Part shown: piece by piece, positions 7,869 to 16,873 of the stretch | Layout: each line of letters starts with the position of its first letter | How positions within the stretch are numbered: the first letter of the stretch is position 1 | Assembly: GCA_900754115.1 (NCBI GenBank) | Contig: CAAEBM010000057.1 | Span: 1 to 64,000, forward strand | Reading direction: 5' to 3' | Source of the DNA: Bacilli bacterium | GTDB lineage: Bacteria; Bacillota_I; Bacilli_A; RFN20; CAG-631 | DNA length: 64,000 bases | Notes under the pieces: model-generated | What the model was told of the DNA's origin: nothing | Database searches by the model: none | What the model saw: the letters and a program-made list of their open reading frames with translations, nothing else | Made by a program: the position numbers and the translations under genes

Positions 7869-9047
7869 GTGCAACGAATTGGAATTGTTGGCGGTGGTGC
7901 AGCAGGACTATTTTGTGCCGCATATCTTGCCTATTATACCTCTTATCCGATTACAATTTATGAAAAAAATAATCGTGTGGGTAAAAAGTTACTCGTAACT
8001 GGTAATGGTAAATGTAATTTATCAAATATCCATTGGCACTCTTGTGTTTATAATCACCCACAAATCATGGATTTAATTGCTTCTTTTGACGTTGAAAAAA
8101 CACGTGATTTTTTCAAAAAAATCGGGCTTTTAACAAAAGTGGATTCAAATGGAAGAGTTTATCCTTATAGTGAAACAGCCACCTCCGTATTAGAAACTTT
8201 AAGACAATTTTTAATACAAAAAAAAGTAACTTTTATTTGTGATTGTTTCATCAAAGCCATTGAAAAAAAACAACATTATTTTATTTTAAAAAGTTGTTCT
8301 CAAACTTATCAGGAAGACTATGTGATTTTATCAACTGGGGGACTCGCTTATTATCAAAAAAGCAATTCTTATACTTTGCTTTCTTCTTTCAATCACACAG
8401 TTACCCCTTTATCTCCTTCTTTAACAGGGATAAAGACAATAGAAAAATTAGATTCCATTGCAAATATAAGATGTAAAGCAAAAGTTTCTTTATGGGTTAA
8501 TCATCAGTGTCAAGCAAGTGATCAAGGTGAAGTTTTATTTAAAAAAGATGGTTTATCGGGTATTGTTATTTTTCAAATCAGTCATTTTGTCAATCGCTTT
8601 TTACCCTATCAAAAGCAACTGATTACCCTTGATTTAATGCCTGAATATGATATGGAAACATTGACAAAAATTTTTGAGCAAAAAAAAGAACAAAATCTTG
8701 ATTTGTTACAAGGGATATTCCCTAAAATGTTAGCAAATTATGTTTATCAACAAGCTTCTAGTTTAGAAATAAAAGATTTAATTTTAACTATAAAACAACT
8801 GCCCTTTCACATTCAAAATTTAGATTCTTATGATCACGCTCAAATCACTTCAGGAGGAGCGGTTTTAGATGAAATTCATCTATCTTCTATGGAATCAAAA
8901 CGTATTTCCCATTTATATCTTATCGGTGAAATAGTAGATGTTGATGGTTTATGTGGAGGTTATAATTTACAATGGGCTTGGACTAGTGCCGCCTTATGTG
9001 CAATCAATTTGAGAAAGGAAGAAAAAAATGAAAAGAAAGAAACATGA
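7869..9047 (+). CDS. BaiN/HI0933-type flavoprotein
   Basis: 392 residues. It opens with a Rossmann FAD-binding motif (GIVGGGAAGLFCA) and the family signature GKKLLVTGNGKCNLSN at about 37-52. It closes with SGGAVLDEIHLSSMESK and LYLIGEIVDVDGLCGGYNLQWAWTSA, the conserved C-terminal FAD-contacting segment. The HI0933/YhiN/BaiN family includes a proposed bile-acid flavin reductase, but the physiological substrate of most members is unknown. Starts at GTG 7869 behind AGGTGAT. It overlaps the next gene by 20 nt, so the two are one operon. Confidence 0.85.
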   Translation: MQRIGIVGGGAAGLFCAAYLAYYTSYPITIYEKNNRVGKKLLVTGNGKCNLSNIHWHSCVYNHPQIMDLIASFDVEKTRDFFKKIGLLTKVDSNGRVYPYSETATSVLETLRQFLIQKKVTFICDCFIKAIEKKQHYFILKSCSQTYQEDYVILSTGGLAYYQKSNSYTLLSSFNHTVTPLSPSLTGIKTIEKLDSIANIRCKAKVSLWVNHQCQASDQGEVLFKKDGLSGIVIFQISHFVNRFLPYQKQLITLDLMPEYDMETLTKIFEQKKEQNLDLLQGIFPKMLANYVYQQASSLEIKDLILTIKQLPFHIQNLDSYDHAQITSGGAVLDEIHLSSMESKRISHLYLIGEIVDVDGLCGGYNLQWAWTSAALCAINLRKEEKNEKKET

Positions 9048-9819
9048 AATCATTTTTTATAATAAAAATAAACTTAGTATTAAAACAGAAGATCACTACC
9101 AAATTTATGAAAAAGAAGCACTAATGCCTTTTTATCAACAAATGGAACAAGAAATCAAAAAAAAGGATGGCATTAGACGCTTATGTACAAAATTAATATT
9201 TGGCATTTTATGCGTTGGTGCCATTTTGTATGGCATTTTTGGACGCCCTAATGGCAATTTTTGGTTCTTTATATTTTTGATTGTCTTTGTTTTATCATGG
9301 GCCCTTCTTTATTTGGTTTTTGGACTTATTTTCTATCCTTGTATTCATATTGATTGGCATTTTAAAGACATGAAAAGTCCCTTAGATGAAAAATGTGTCA
9401 CTTACTATTCATCTCATTATCGTCCTTACATCGATAAATATGAAAAATATTTAGGAAAAGTAGATTTTACTTATACTCCTAATGCATCCAAAAAGAAAAG
9501 AAAAATGGTAGGTTTTGCCCTTGTAATGCCAAAAAGAAGAGGCATTATTTTCAATGGAAAAATTAGCAGTAATATCCCTTATTTTGCTTTTTATTTTAAT
9601 CATGGTAAAAAACTCTTTTTCATGCCAGGATTTATCGTTTATCTTTATGGAAAAAAGACTAAATTAATTCCCTATGAACAATTTCATGTCCAAATTGAAG
9701 ACAATGACAGTTTAAATTATGCTTATAAAAAAATTGCCTTATATCATCAAGAGGAATGTTTAGAAATTTTATATGTTAGTAATAATTTCAATCAAAATTT
9801 CTTTAACTTCAAATTTTAA
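9028..9819 (+). CDS. Conserved-looking membrane protein of unknown function
   Basis: 263 residues, unrecognised. It has a lysine-rich N-terminus, two hydrophobic segments at about 55-71 and 77-100, then a soluble basic domain (~165 residues) with several KK patches. No catalytic motif is visible. Its ATG sits 20 nt inside the upstream flavoprotein gene behind AAAGGAAG. The HAD phosphatase follows after 12 nt, so it is the middle gene of a three-gene operon. Confidence 0.75.
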   Translation: MKRKKHEIIFYNKNKLSIKTEDHYQIYEKEALMPFYQQMEQEIKKKDGIRRLCTKLIFGILCVGAILYGIFGRPNGNFWFFIFLIVFVLSWALLYLVFGLIFYPCIHIDWHFKDMKSPLDEKCVTYYSSHYRPYIDKYEKYLGKVDFTYTPNASKKKRKMVGFALVMPKRRGIIFNGKISSNIPYFAFYFNHGKKLFFMPGFIVYLYGKKTKLIPYEQFHVQIEDNDSLNYAYKKIALYHQEECLEILYVSNNFNQNFFNFKF

Positions 9820-9831
9820 AAGGAGTACATT

Positions 9832-10614
9832 ATGAAAGATTTAAAAGATATTCGCCTATTTTGTTTAGATATGGATGGTACTATTTATTTAGAACAAACG
9901 CTATTACCTTTGGTCAAAGAAACGTTAGCTCATCTAAAAAAAAGAGCAAAAATATTATTTTTAACTAATAACTCATCAAAAAGTGTTCAAGCCTATGTAG
10001 AAAAATTAAATCGTCTTGGAATAGCTGTCACTGAACAAGACATTTACACTTCAGGGCAAGCAACTTGTGAATATTTAAACCAACACTTTTTGAATCAATC
10101 AGTTTATTTAGTAGGTACTCCTGCCTTAACAGAAGAATTTAAAGCCCATCACATTCCTTTAAATGATAAAAATCCAGATTTAGTCGTTCTTGGCTATGAT
10201 ACCACTTTAACTTACCAAAAATTAGTGCAATGTACTACTTTTTTAAATCAAGGAAAACCTTATATTGCTACTCATCCTGATATTAATTGTCCTGCTACTC
10301 CTTATTATGTTCCAGATATTGGCTCATTTATGGCTTTGATTGAAAAAAGTACGAATCGAAAACCAGATTTAATATGTGGTAAACCCTATACCATTATGGG
10401 TTCTACTATTATGGAAAAATTTCATCTTCAACCTCATCAAATTGCTATGGTTGGCGATCGCTTGTCCACCGATATTGCATTTGCTAAAAATAATGGATTT
10501 GTTTCTATTTTAGTTTTAAGTGGTGAAACGACTCTAAAGCAATATAAAAATCAATCCATTCAAGCTGACTTTGTCTTTCCATCCATTGCCGAATTATTAA
10601 AAGAATTACCATAA
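9832..10614 (+). CDS. HAD-IIA family phosphatase (NagD/AraL-like)
   Basis: 260 residues. Motif I is LDMDGTIYL (12-20) with the nucleophile/acid Asp pair, motif II is FLTNNSSKS, and motif III/IV are the Lys in CGKPY and GDRLSTDIAFAKNNG. The cap between motifs II and III is the C2A type (NagD/YutF/AraL). Such enzymes dephosphorylate small sugar phosphates or nucleotides, but the exact substrate cannot be read. SD AAAGGAG precedes the ATG, and a terminator follows. Confidence 0.85.
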   Translation: MKDLKDIRLFCLDMDGTIYLEQTLLPLVKETLAHLKKRAKILFLTNNSSKSVQAYVEKLNRLGIAVTEQDIYTSGQATCEYLNQHFLNQSVYLVGTPALTEEFKAHHIPLNDKNPDLVVLGYDTTLTYQKLVQCTTFLNQGKPYIATHPDINCPATPYYVPDIGSFMALIEKSTNRKPDLICGKPYTIMGSTIMEKFHLQPHQIAMVGDRLSTDIAFAKNNGFVSILVLSGETTLKQYKNQSIQADFVFPSIAELLKELP

Positions 10615-10640
10615 AAAAAGGAAACGTTTGTTTCCTTTTT
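10615..10640. terminator. Bidirectional terminator
   Basis: AAAAAGGAAAC/GTTTCCTTTTT with loop GTTT, between convergent genes. Confidence 0.85.
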
Positions 10641-10983
10641 ATTTTAAAATCGTTCGTGTAGCAATAATGTCCACGCCTAATCCTTTTATATTTGCAACAA
10701 TGACTTCATTGACATGAATTGGAGCTTTGACTTTTACTTTTTTTAAAGCTTGCATGACTAAAAATATTTGATCTTTTGGAACAGCTAAATTTGTTTTTAC
10801 AGGCAAACGCTCCCATATTTCACTTTCAATTGAAACGGTTGTTGTCACCATTCTTACAGGATTAGAAAGTTCTTGAAGTGCATATTTTATTCCTCTTACA
10901 CAGCCATTTCCAGTAACTTTTTGATTTTTGTCAATCGTTAGCTTACAACCACGAGGGCATTCAATACAAATTAAAGTTTTCAT
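10639..10983 (-). CDS. DUF1667 iron-sulfur-like small protein
   Basis: 114 residues. The N-terminal Cys cluster CIECPRGC is followed by GNGCVRG, four Cys in the pattern of a small metal or Fe-S site, with the DUF1667 tail. DUF1667 proteins are regularly the third gene after two flavoproteins related to the GlpA/GlpB type of anaerobic glycerol-3-phosphate dehydrogenase. Here the ATG overlaps the upstream stop by 4 nt. Probably an electron-transfer or assembly subunit of that complex. Confidence 0.8.
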   Translation of the reverse strand: MKTLICIECPRGCKLTIDKNQKVTGNGCVRGIKYALQELSNPVRMVTTTVSIESEIWERLPVKTNLAVPKDQIFLVMQALKKVKVKAPIHVNEVIVANIKGLGVDIIATRTILK

Positions 10984-12236
10984 TTTTCATCCTCCTGAAG
11001 TTGTATCGATAATTCTTTACAAGATTTTGGTAAAAGATTTAAATCTAACATGAATTTTTCCATTTCTGAAGGCATACATTGACTTTTTTTCCATTCTTTT
11101 AGTACTTGCTCATCGGCTTTGATTTGAATAGTAACTTGCTTCATTGGATGAGGAACTCGAAATTTGCACTCTATTTTTTCTTCACTTGGCAAAACAATTT
11201 TTTGAGGAACGATATAAGCAATTCCTTTTTTAGCAACAAATGGAATCGTTAAAAAAGATTTATTGTAAGATTTTAAATACTGAACTGCCCCTTTGGCAGC
11301 TAAGCTTGCCTCTTGACTGACATAATCTACTAAATCATGCACATGCAATGCATTGCCACAACTAAAAATGCCAGGAATACTAGATTGATAGTGCTGATCT
11401 ACTATTGCACCTTTTGTTTTTTGATGAATTGAAACATTTAAAGGGGTTAATAACGCATTATAAGGAATTAATCCTACAGATAAGATTAAAGTATCACATT
11501 CAAAAATTTTTTCAGTATTCGGGATGGCTTCAAATTGTTCATTGACTTGGGTCAAAACAATTTTTTGAACACGATTTTTTCCAATTACTTTTTTTACTGT
11601 ATGGGACAAATATAAGGGGATATCAAAATCTTGTAAACATTGAACCAGATTTCGTGTTAATCCATTCGAATAAGGCATAATTTCTGCTACACCAAGAACT
11701 TTTGCCCCTTCTAATACACATCGACGTGCCATGATTAAACCTATGTCTCCACTTCCTAAAATAAACACTTTCTTCCCTACCATATATCCTTCTACGTTCA
11801 TATATTTTTGTGCTAAACCAGCCGTTAAAACGCCAGCGGGGCGAGAACCTTCTAATTCAATCATCCCTGCTGTTCTTTCAATACATCCCGTGGCCATTAT
11901 CAAAGCTTTCGCTTTTATTTTAACGCACCCTTCCAAAGGATTTGTATAATAAATTTCTTTATCCTTTGTAATTTGATAAACCATCGTATTTAATTGATAA
12001 GGAATCTTTTTTTTGTGAATTTCATCAATATATCTTTGGGCATATTCAGGACCTGTAAGTTGTTCATGAAAGCGATGTAACCCAAATCCTGGATGAATAC
12101 ATTGTTGTAAAATTCCTCCAAGATATCCCTCTTTTTCAAGAATTAACAAATTAGTAATTCCTTTATCATAAGCCTCAATAGCAGCAGCCATTCCAGCACT
12201 GCCACCACCAATGATAACTAAATCAATCTTTTTCAT
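10980..12236 (-). CDS. FAD/NAD(P)-dependent pyridine nucleotide-disulfide-type oxidoreductase
   Basis: 418 residues. The first Rossmann motif IDLVIIGGGSAGMAAAIEA is followed by GYLGGILQQCIHPGFG, ATGCIERTAG, a second dinucleotide-binding motif KVFILGSGDIGLIMARR and the GIFSCGNALHVHDLVD FAD loop. It lacks the CxxxxC redox pair of glutaredoxin-type reductases. It is the middle gene of the three-gene oxidoreductase operon and probably passes electrons between NAD(H) and the GlpA-like partner. Start ATG 12236 has GGAGGTGA seven bases upstream; the longer frame starts at a TTG before that SD. It overlaps its upstream neighbour by 14 nt. Confidence 0.85.
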   Translation of the reverse strand: MKKIDLVIIGGGSAGMAAAIEAYDKGITNLLILEKEGYLGGILQQCIHPGFGLHRFHEQLTGPEYAQRYIDEIHKKKIPYQLNTMVYQITKDKEIYYTNPLEGCVKIKAKALIMATGCIERTAGMIELEGSRPAGVLTAGLAQKYMNVEGYMVGKKVFILGSGDIGLIMARRCVLEGAKVLGVAEIMPYSNGLTRNLVQCLQDFDIPLYLSHTVKKVIGKNRVQKIVLTQVNEQFEAIPNTEKIFECDTLILSVGLIPYNALLTPLNVSIHQKTKGAIVDQHYQSSIPGIFSCGNALHVHDLVDYVSQEASLAAKGAVQYLKSYNKSFLTIPFVAKKGIAYIVPQKIVLPSEEKIECKFRVPHPMKQVTIQIKADEQVLKEWKKSQCMPSEMEKFMLDLNLLPKSCKELSIQLQEDEK

Positions 12237-13659
12237 ATAGGTCACCTCCAAGTGGTTCTTTTACAATAGAAGATGACAAAGAATCATAGGGAATTTGATG
12301 CAACAATTTATTTTCTTTTTCAGCCAAAAGTTTTAATGCAAGATTTTGACACATTCCACCTTGACATTTTCCAAATCCAACTCGCAAACGCTTTTTTAAT
12401 CCTTTAATACTTGTCGGAGGACAACTTCGTTTAAAACAATCTAAAATTTCGCCTTTTGTAATTTGTTCGCATTTACAAACAATTTCTCCATAATTTGCAT
12501 CTTTTTTTATTAATTGATTTCGTTTTGCTAAACTTAAGGTTTTAACCTTTACATATTTCTTTATCGTTTTTTTATATGTCTTTTTCAAAACTAAGGGAAT
12601 TGCTTTTGCAATATATTTTTCAATCACCATTTTTGAAATAGCAGGAGCAGCAGTTAATCCAGGTGATTCAATACCTGCAATTTGAATAAAATTTTTTACT
12701 TTTGTCTTTTCAATGACAAAATCATGATTCAGGGGTGTAGGACGAATTCCTGCAAAGGTGCGAATCGTTTGTGAAAAAGGAAGATTTTTTACCATAAGTG
12801 AAACCGTTTTTTTGATTTGTGTTAAAGTAAGCTTGTCCGTATCTTTATCTTCTTTTGAACACAAATCAGCAGAAGGTCCGACTAAATAATTGCCACTTGT
12901 TGTTGGAGAAATCAATACTCCTTTCCCTTTTTCACTAGGCACTAAAAAAAGAGTATGAGAGAGAAAAGAAGTATCAAAATGGTCTAATACTAAATATTCT
13001 CCTTTTCGAGGAAGAAGTTTGACTGGATTGACTTTTGCCATTTGACTGACTTCATCTGCATATAATCCCGCACAATTAATGACAATTTTAGCTTGATAGC
13101 ATTGATTTAATTCAAAAAAGGTTTCCTTCTTTTCTATTTTTTTTATTTCTGTATTTAAAAACAATTGAACATGATTGTCTATTGCATTTTCCATTAAATG
13201 AACACATAAATTAAAAGGATCTATAATTCCAGCGCTTGGAGCATAAAGTCCTCCAAAAATATCGAAAGAAACTTGAGGTTCTAATTGCAATACTTCTTCT
13301 TTAGATAGTAAAAAAGTTTCGACTTGATTTTGTTTTGCTCGCTGATGCAACTCTTGCAAGGTTTTTAAATCACTAGGTTGTATCGCTAATGTAATGGACC
13401 CAATTCGTTTAAAATCTACATCTAAATCTTTACAAATTTGATCATACATTTGATTTCCCAAAACATTTAATTTTGCTTTTTTTGTATGAGGTAAAGGATC
13501 ATATCCTGAATGAATAATCGCACTATTTGCTGCAGAAATTTCATTTCCTACATCGTTGTTTTTTTCAAAGACTGCCACTTTTAATCGATATTTAGATAAA
13601 TCTCTAGCCAAAAAACAACCGATGACTCCTGCGCCGATAATCGCAACGTCATAGACCAT
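12223..13659 (-). CDS. GlpA-like FAD oxidoreductase with C-terminal BFD [2Fe-2S] domain
   Basis: 478 residues. The DAO fold opens with DVAIIGAGVIGCFLARDLS and has NSAIIHSGYDP, APSAGIIDPFNLC and FAGIRPTP, as in glycerol-3-phosphate and L-2-hydroxyglutarate dehydrogenases. Residues ~395-445 carry CKC...GKCQGGMC, the four-Cys BFD-like [2Fe-2S] domain found in GlpA. First gene of an operon with the second flavoprotein and the DUF1667 protein, a set usually annotated as anaerobic glycerol-3-phosphate dehydrogenase or a relative. No glycerol kinase or facilitator is present, so the substrate is not settled. SD AAGGAGG lies 7 nt before the ATG. Confidence 0.8.
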   Translation of the reverse strand: MVYDVAIIGAGVIGCFLARDLSKYRLKVAVFEKNNDVGNEISAANSAIIHSGYDPLPHTKKAKLNVLGNQMYDQICKDLDVDFKRIGSITLAIQPSDLKTLQELHQRAKQNQVETFLLSKEEVLQLEPQVSFDIFGGLYAPSAGIIDPFNLCVHLMENAIDNHVQLFLNTEIKKIEKKETFFELNQCYQAKIVINCAGLYADEVSQMAKVNPVKLLPRKGEYLVLDHFDTSFLSHTLFLVPSEKGKGVLISPTTSGNYLVGPSADLCSKEDKDTDKLTLTQIKKTVSLMVKNLPFSQTIRTFAGIRPTPLNHDFVIEKTKVKNFIQIAGIESPGLTAAPAISKMVIEKYIAKAIPLVLKKTYKKTIKKYVKVKTLSLAKRNQLIKKDANYGEIVCKCEQITKGEILDCFKRSCPPTSIKGLKKRLRVGFGKCQGGMCQNLALKLLAEKENKLLHQIPYDSLSSSIVKEPLGGDLYEKD

Positions 13660-13697
13660 ATATTTTCCTCCTTTTATACGTATAATTCATTATATTT

Positions 13698-13726
13698 ATC
13701 ATACCATACTCCATAAGACTTTGCAA
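13698..13726 (-). promoter_or_regulatory. Sigma-A promoter of the GlpA-like operon
   Basis: On the minus strand: TTGCAA, 17 bp, TATGAT. These are the same hexamers and spacing as the helicase promoter at 2999. Confidence 0.7.
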
Positions 13727-13753
13727 AAGAATCCCCGGTTTTTTGAAGAAATA

Positions 13754-13782
13754 TTGTCAAAAAGCAAAAAAAATAGTATAGT
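13754..13782 (+). promoter_or_regulatory. Sigma-A promoter of pgpA
   Basis: TTGTCA, 17 bp, TATAGT, placing the start of transcription about 15 bp before the ATG at 13802. Confidence 0.7.
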
Positions 13783-13801
13783 TAATATAGGGAGTGATAA
13801 A

Positions 13802-14365
13802 ATGAGTCTTCTTAAATGTTTAAAAGATTTTGTTCCTAGTGAATCCAATCTTTATAGTGAAGAGGAAATGAGAGATATCAACATTCGTGTTTTGGAAGAA
13901 CGGGGTGTCACTGTAGATGATATTGCTCAATTAGCTTATGGAACGCAAAGCAAGTATTTAGATAATTTGACAATTGAGGAAATGAAAAACTCAGTTTTAG
14001 ATGTGTTGGGAAAAAGAGATCAATTCCATGCAATTATTTTAACTGCAAATATTGATGCAGCCGCTGAACAAAATTTATTTTCTGAACCTTTAAATTCCAT
14101 TTTAAATAAAGATTTGGGGTTATTTGGAATTGATGAAGCAATTGCTCTTTCCATTGCTGGAAATTATGGTACGATTGGCCAAACTAATTTTGGATATTTA
14201 GATGTGTCAAAACCTGGAAAAATTAATATTTTGCAAAACAACAAAAAAAGATGTAATTGTTTTTTAGATGATGTTGTCGGAGCTTTAGCTGCACTTGCAG
14301 CAATACGGGTTGCTCAAAAACATGCAATCAAACAAGCAATGGGAACCATCGATTTTGATTTATAG
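13802..14365 (+). CDS. pgpA: Phosphatidylglycerophosphatase A family protein (YutG type)
   Basis: 187 residues. The order of blocks (VLEERGVTVDDIAQLAYGTQ, LGLFGIDEAIALSIAGNYGTIGQTNFGYLDV, NNKKRCNCFLDDVVGALAALAAIR) matches the PgpA/YutG family. That family removes phosphate from phosphatidylglycerophosphate in phospholipid synthesis. Several Bacilli carry this form without clear membrane segments, as here. The ATG at 13802 has GGGAGTGA upstream; the longer frame begins before the promoter. Monocistronic, with a terminator behind it. Confidence 0.75.
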   Translation: MSLLKCLKDFVPSESNLYSEEEMRDINIRVLEERGVTVDDIAQLAYGTQSKYLDNLTIEEMKNSVLDVLGKRDQFHAIILTANIDAAAEQNLFSEPLNSILNKDLGLFGIDEAIALSIAGNYGTIGQTNFGYLDVSKPGKINILQNNKKRCNCFLDDVVGALAALAAIRVAQKHAIKQAMGTIDFDL

Positions 14366-14371
14366 ATAATA

Positions 14372-14402
14372 AAATAGTCATCCTTATAGATGACTTTTTT
14401 TA
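14372..14402. terminator. Terminator between pgpA and recO
   Basis: AGTCATC/GATGACT followed by T7. Convergent genes end on both sides. Confidence 0.85.
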
Positions 14403-15113
14403 ATGAATTTGTTTTAAAAATTGATAAGATTGCAAATGAATCCCCGCTTGTTCTTTAAAAAAGCGAACAAAGGTATCAAATAAGATTTGACTAGTAGAAA
14501 AAGTTAAATCAACCATTTCTTTTTCCTTTAAAAAAGAATAAATTTCTTTTAATTGAACAGAAGAAAAAGATGGATGAATGAATGGTTTATAACAATTTTT
14601 ACAAATAAACCCTCCACTTTCAAAATCAAAAGAGACTAATTCCTTTCTTTGATGGCAAAAAACGCAGCCATCTAAAGAAGGTTGATATCCAAGTTCAAAA
14701 AGAATTTGTTTAAAAAAATAGTTTAAGACATCATAAGGTTCTTTTTTTTGCTCTAATAATTCAAAACACGTTTGACATAGAAGATAAAGCGGCATTTGTT
14801 GTGCTACTTGCTGAATCACTTCATAAATTAAAAAAAACATTCCTGAAACCAATAAATTTTGATAAGGCATATGATATTGTTTCAATATTGAAACACTTTT
14901 TAATGATTTGTATCCTTCTTTACTTTTTGACGTATAAACAAATTCACTGAGCATAAAATATTGACAAGCCACTGCATTTTTACTGCTCACTTTGGCTAAT
15001 CCTTTTGCACGTAAAATCACAACTTCATTATTTTGCGTTAAAATAAACAACAAATAATCGAAATCACGATATTCTTTTTTATCAAAAATAAAACCAGTGA
15101 TTTTATAATCCAT
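14400..15113 (-). CDS. recO: DNA repair protein RecO
   Basis: 237 residues. It has an N-terminal OB fold (DYLLFILTQNNEVVILRAKGLAKVSSK), a helical middle and a CxxC...CxxC zinc finger (CVFCHQ ... CKNCYKP). RecO loads RecA onto SSB-coated single-stranded DNA with RecR. The ATG overlaps the stop of era by one base (TAATG), as expected for coupled translation in the ybeY-cdd-era-recO operon. Last gene of the operon. Confidence 0.92.
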   Translation of the reverse strand: MDYKITGFIFDKKEYRDFDYLLFILTQNNEVVILRAKGLAKVSSKNAVACQYFMLSEFVYTSKSKEGYKSLKSVSILKQYHMPYQNLLVSGMFFLIYEVIQQVAQQMPLYLLCQTCFELLEQKKEPYDVLNYFFKQILFELGYQPSLDGCVFCHQRKELVSFDFESGGFICKNCYKPFIHPSFSSVQLKEIYSFLKEKEMVDLTFSTSQILFDTFVRFFKEQAGIHLQSYQFLKQIH

Positions 15114-15997
15114 TATTCTGCCTCATATCCCATCATTTTTAAAATTCTTGCATTGTTGCGCCAATTTTTATAGGTTTTCACATAAATTTCTAAACGAATG
15201 GTTTTATTCCATTGTGTTTTTAAATCTTTTTGTGTCCATTGGATGATTTTCTTTAACATTTTCCCGTTTTCACCGATGATAATTCCTTTTTGTGATTCTC
15301 GATTCACAAACACAACTGCATGAATTTCCATTCTTTTTTCTGTTTCTTTTATTGATTCACAATAGACTCCAATGGAATAAGGCACTTCTTCTTGTGTCAA
15401 AAACAATATTTTTTCTCGAATCGTTTCAGCAATTTGAAATTGTTTGGAATGGTCACTAACCATTTCTGAAGGAAAATATTGTGGTCCTTCTGGCAAATTT
15501 TGTTTGATAATTTCTAAAAGATGATCTAAATTATCTTTTTTTAAAGCACTAATAGGAATAATTTCTTGAAAACATTGTAAAGATTGATAATAGGTCAACA
15601 AATCAAGCAGTTCTTTTTTTGTGATTTGATCGATTTTATTGACAATTAAAAAAAGAGGGACTTGTTGATCTTTTATTTTTTCTAAAACATATTTATCACT
15701 TTTAGTCGAAGGATTAGAGGCATCCACTAACATTAAAATTAAATCCACCTCAGTTGAGACATTTGAAGCATTCCAATTCATAATTTCCCCTAAACGATCT
15801 TCTGATTTATGAATCCCGGGAGTATCCGTAAAAATGATTTGACATTCTTCATCATGGTAGATTCCTCGAATGACATCTCGTGTCGTTTGAGGCTTATAAC
15901 TGACGATTGAAACTTTTTGTCCAACCAATTGATTGACTAAAGTTGACTTTCCTACATTTGGACGACCCAAAATGCTGACAAAACCAGATTTAAACAT
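15113..15997 (-). CDS. era: GTPase Era
   Basis: 294 residues. G1 GRPNVGKST (9-17), G3 DTPGIH and G4 NKID are in place, and the C-terminal KH domain contains IIIGENGKMLKKI. Era binds 16S rRNA and helps 30S maturation. The open frame extends 29 codons upstream into cdd, but the family N-terminus is MFKSGFVSILGRPNVGKS at 15997, which has GAGG six bases upstream and overlaps cdd by 8 nt. Confidence 0.95.
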   Translation of the reverse strand: MFKSGFVSILGRPNVGKSTLVNQLVGQKVSIVSYKPQTTRDVIRGIYHDEECQIIFTDTPGIHKSEDRLGEIMNWNASNVSTEVDLILMLVDASNPSTKSDKYVLEKIKDQQVPLFLIVNKIDQITKKELLDLLTYYQSLQCFQEIIPISALKKDNLDHLLEIIKQNLPEGPQYFPSEMVSDHSKQFQIAETIREKILFLTQEEVPYSIGVYCESIKETEKRMEIHAVVFVNRESQKGIIIGENGKMLKKIIQWTQKDLKTQWNKTIRLEIYVKTYKNWRNNARILKMMGYEAE

Positions 15998-16409
15998 GTA
16001 AATCCTCTTTGCCAAAAGAATAGGGCAGTAATTCTTGAATGGTGGTTTGAAAAATTTGAAGAGCCTTGTCTTTTCCATAGACAATATATACAGGGGTTTG
16101 AGGCAATAATAAATCCGCCATCACTTGACGACAAGCGCCACATGGACTAATCATTTTTTCTTCTTTTGTTGCTATACACATGGCGACGATATCTTCTTGC
16201 CGGTATCCTAAACTATATGCTGCAAATAGTGCAGAACGTTCTGCACAATTAGTAAGTCCATAGGATGAATTTTCTACATTCGTTCCAGCAATGATTTGCC
16301 CATTTTTTAACTGTATTGCTGCTCCTACTTTAAAATTAGAAAAGGGAGAATAAGAATGTTCAATCGCTTCTCGTGCTTTTTGTACTAAAAGTTCTAATGA
16401 TCCTTTCAT
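15990..16409 (-). CDS. cdd: Cytidine deaminase
   Basis: 139 residues. The zinc site is CAERSALFAA (Cys replaces His, as in Bacillus-type tetrameric enzymes) plus PCGACRQ. NFKVGAAIQ is the substrate-binding loop. It deaminates cytidine and deoxycytidine for pyrimidine salvage. The dgkA gene that often sits between ybeY and cdd is absent here. SD AGGAGGG precedes the ATG. Confidence 0.95.
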   Translation of the reverse strand: MKGSLELLVQKAREAIEHSYSPFSNFKVGAAIQLKNGQIIAGTNVENSSYGLTNCAERSALFAAYSLGYRQEDIVAMCIATKEEKMISPCGACRQVMADLLLPQTPVYIVYGKDKALQIFQTTIQELLPYSFGKEDLHV

Positions 16410-16420
16410 GACAATCCCTC

Positions 16421-16873
16421 CTATCGAATAATCTGAAAATGATCCATAATTTTATTTTGCATTGCAAGCATTTCTTGCTCGTCTTTTTCATTTAAATGAT
16501 CCATTTTTAACAAATGCAATAAGCCATGTGTAAAAAGAAAACAGACTTCACGACGAATCGAATGTTGGTATCTTTTGGCTTGTTGAATGGCTCGATGAAA
16601 GCAAATGAATAAATCTCCTAAAATCATATAGCCATCCCATTCTTTAAATCCTTCATCAAATTCAAAACTGATGACATCCGTCACTTGATTTAAATGACGA
16701 TAAGTATGATTGATTTCACGAATGGTATTTTTACTTACAATCGTGACAGAAAGTTCAACATCTTTTTTGATATGAAATAAAGATAAAGTGTACTTTGCTA
16801 TTGCATAAAAATCTTCTAAATACGATTTTGCTGCATAATGTGTCTGGTTTTGAAAGTGGATATCAATCTTCAT
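16421..16873 (-). CDS. ybeY: Endoribonuclease YbeY (rRNA maturation factor)
   Basis: 150 residues. The zinc-binding H-x3-H-x5-H motif is HGLLHLLKMDH near the C-terminus, and VTDVISFEFDE is the conserved central segment. YbeY matures 16S rRNA ends and acts in ribosome quality control. The ATG overlaps the stop of the upstream pepP by 4 nt, so transcription of the ribosome/repair cluster probably begins before pepP. Confidence 0.93.
   Translation of the reverse strand: MKIDIHFQNQTHYAAKSYLEDFYAIAKYTLSLFHIKKDVELSVTIVSKNTIREINHTYRHLNQVTDVISFEFDEGFKEWDGYMILGDLFICFHRAIQQAKRYQHSIRREVCFLFTHGLLHLLKMDHLNEKDEQEMLAMQNKIMDHFQIIR

Noticed and set aside
13721..13801. Longer N-terminus for the PgpA protein
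   Set aside because: The added codons cover the promoter and the GlpA-operon -35; ATG 13802 has the SD.
15998..16084. Extra 29 residues on Era
   Set aside because: They run into cdd, and the family N-terminus begins at the codon with the SD.
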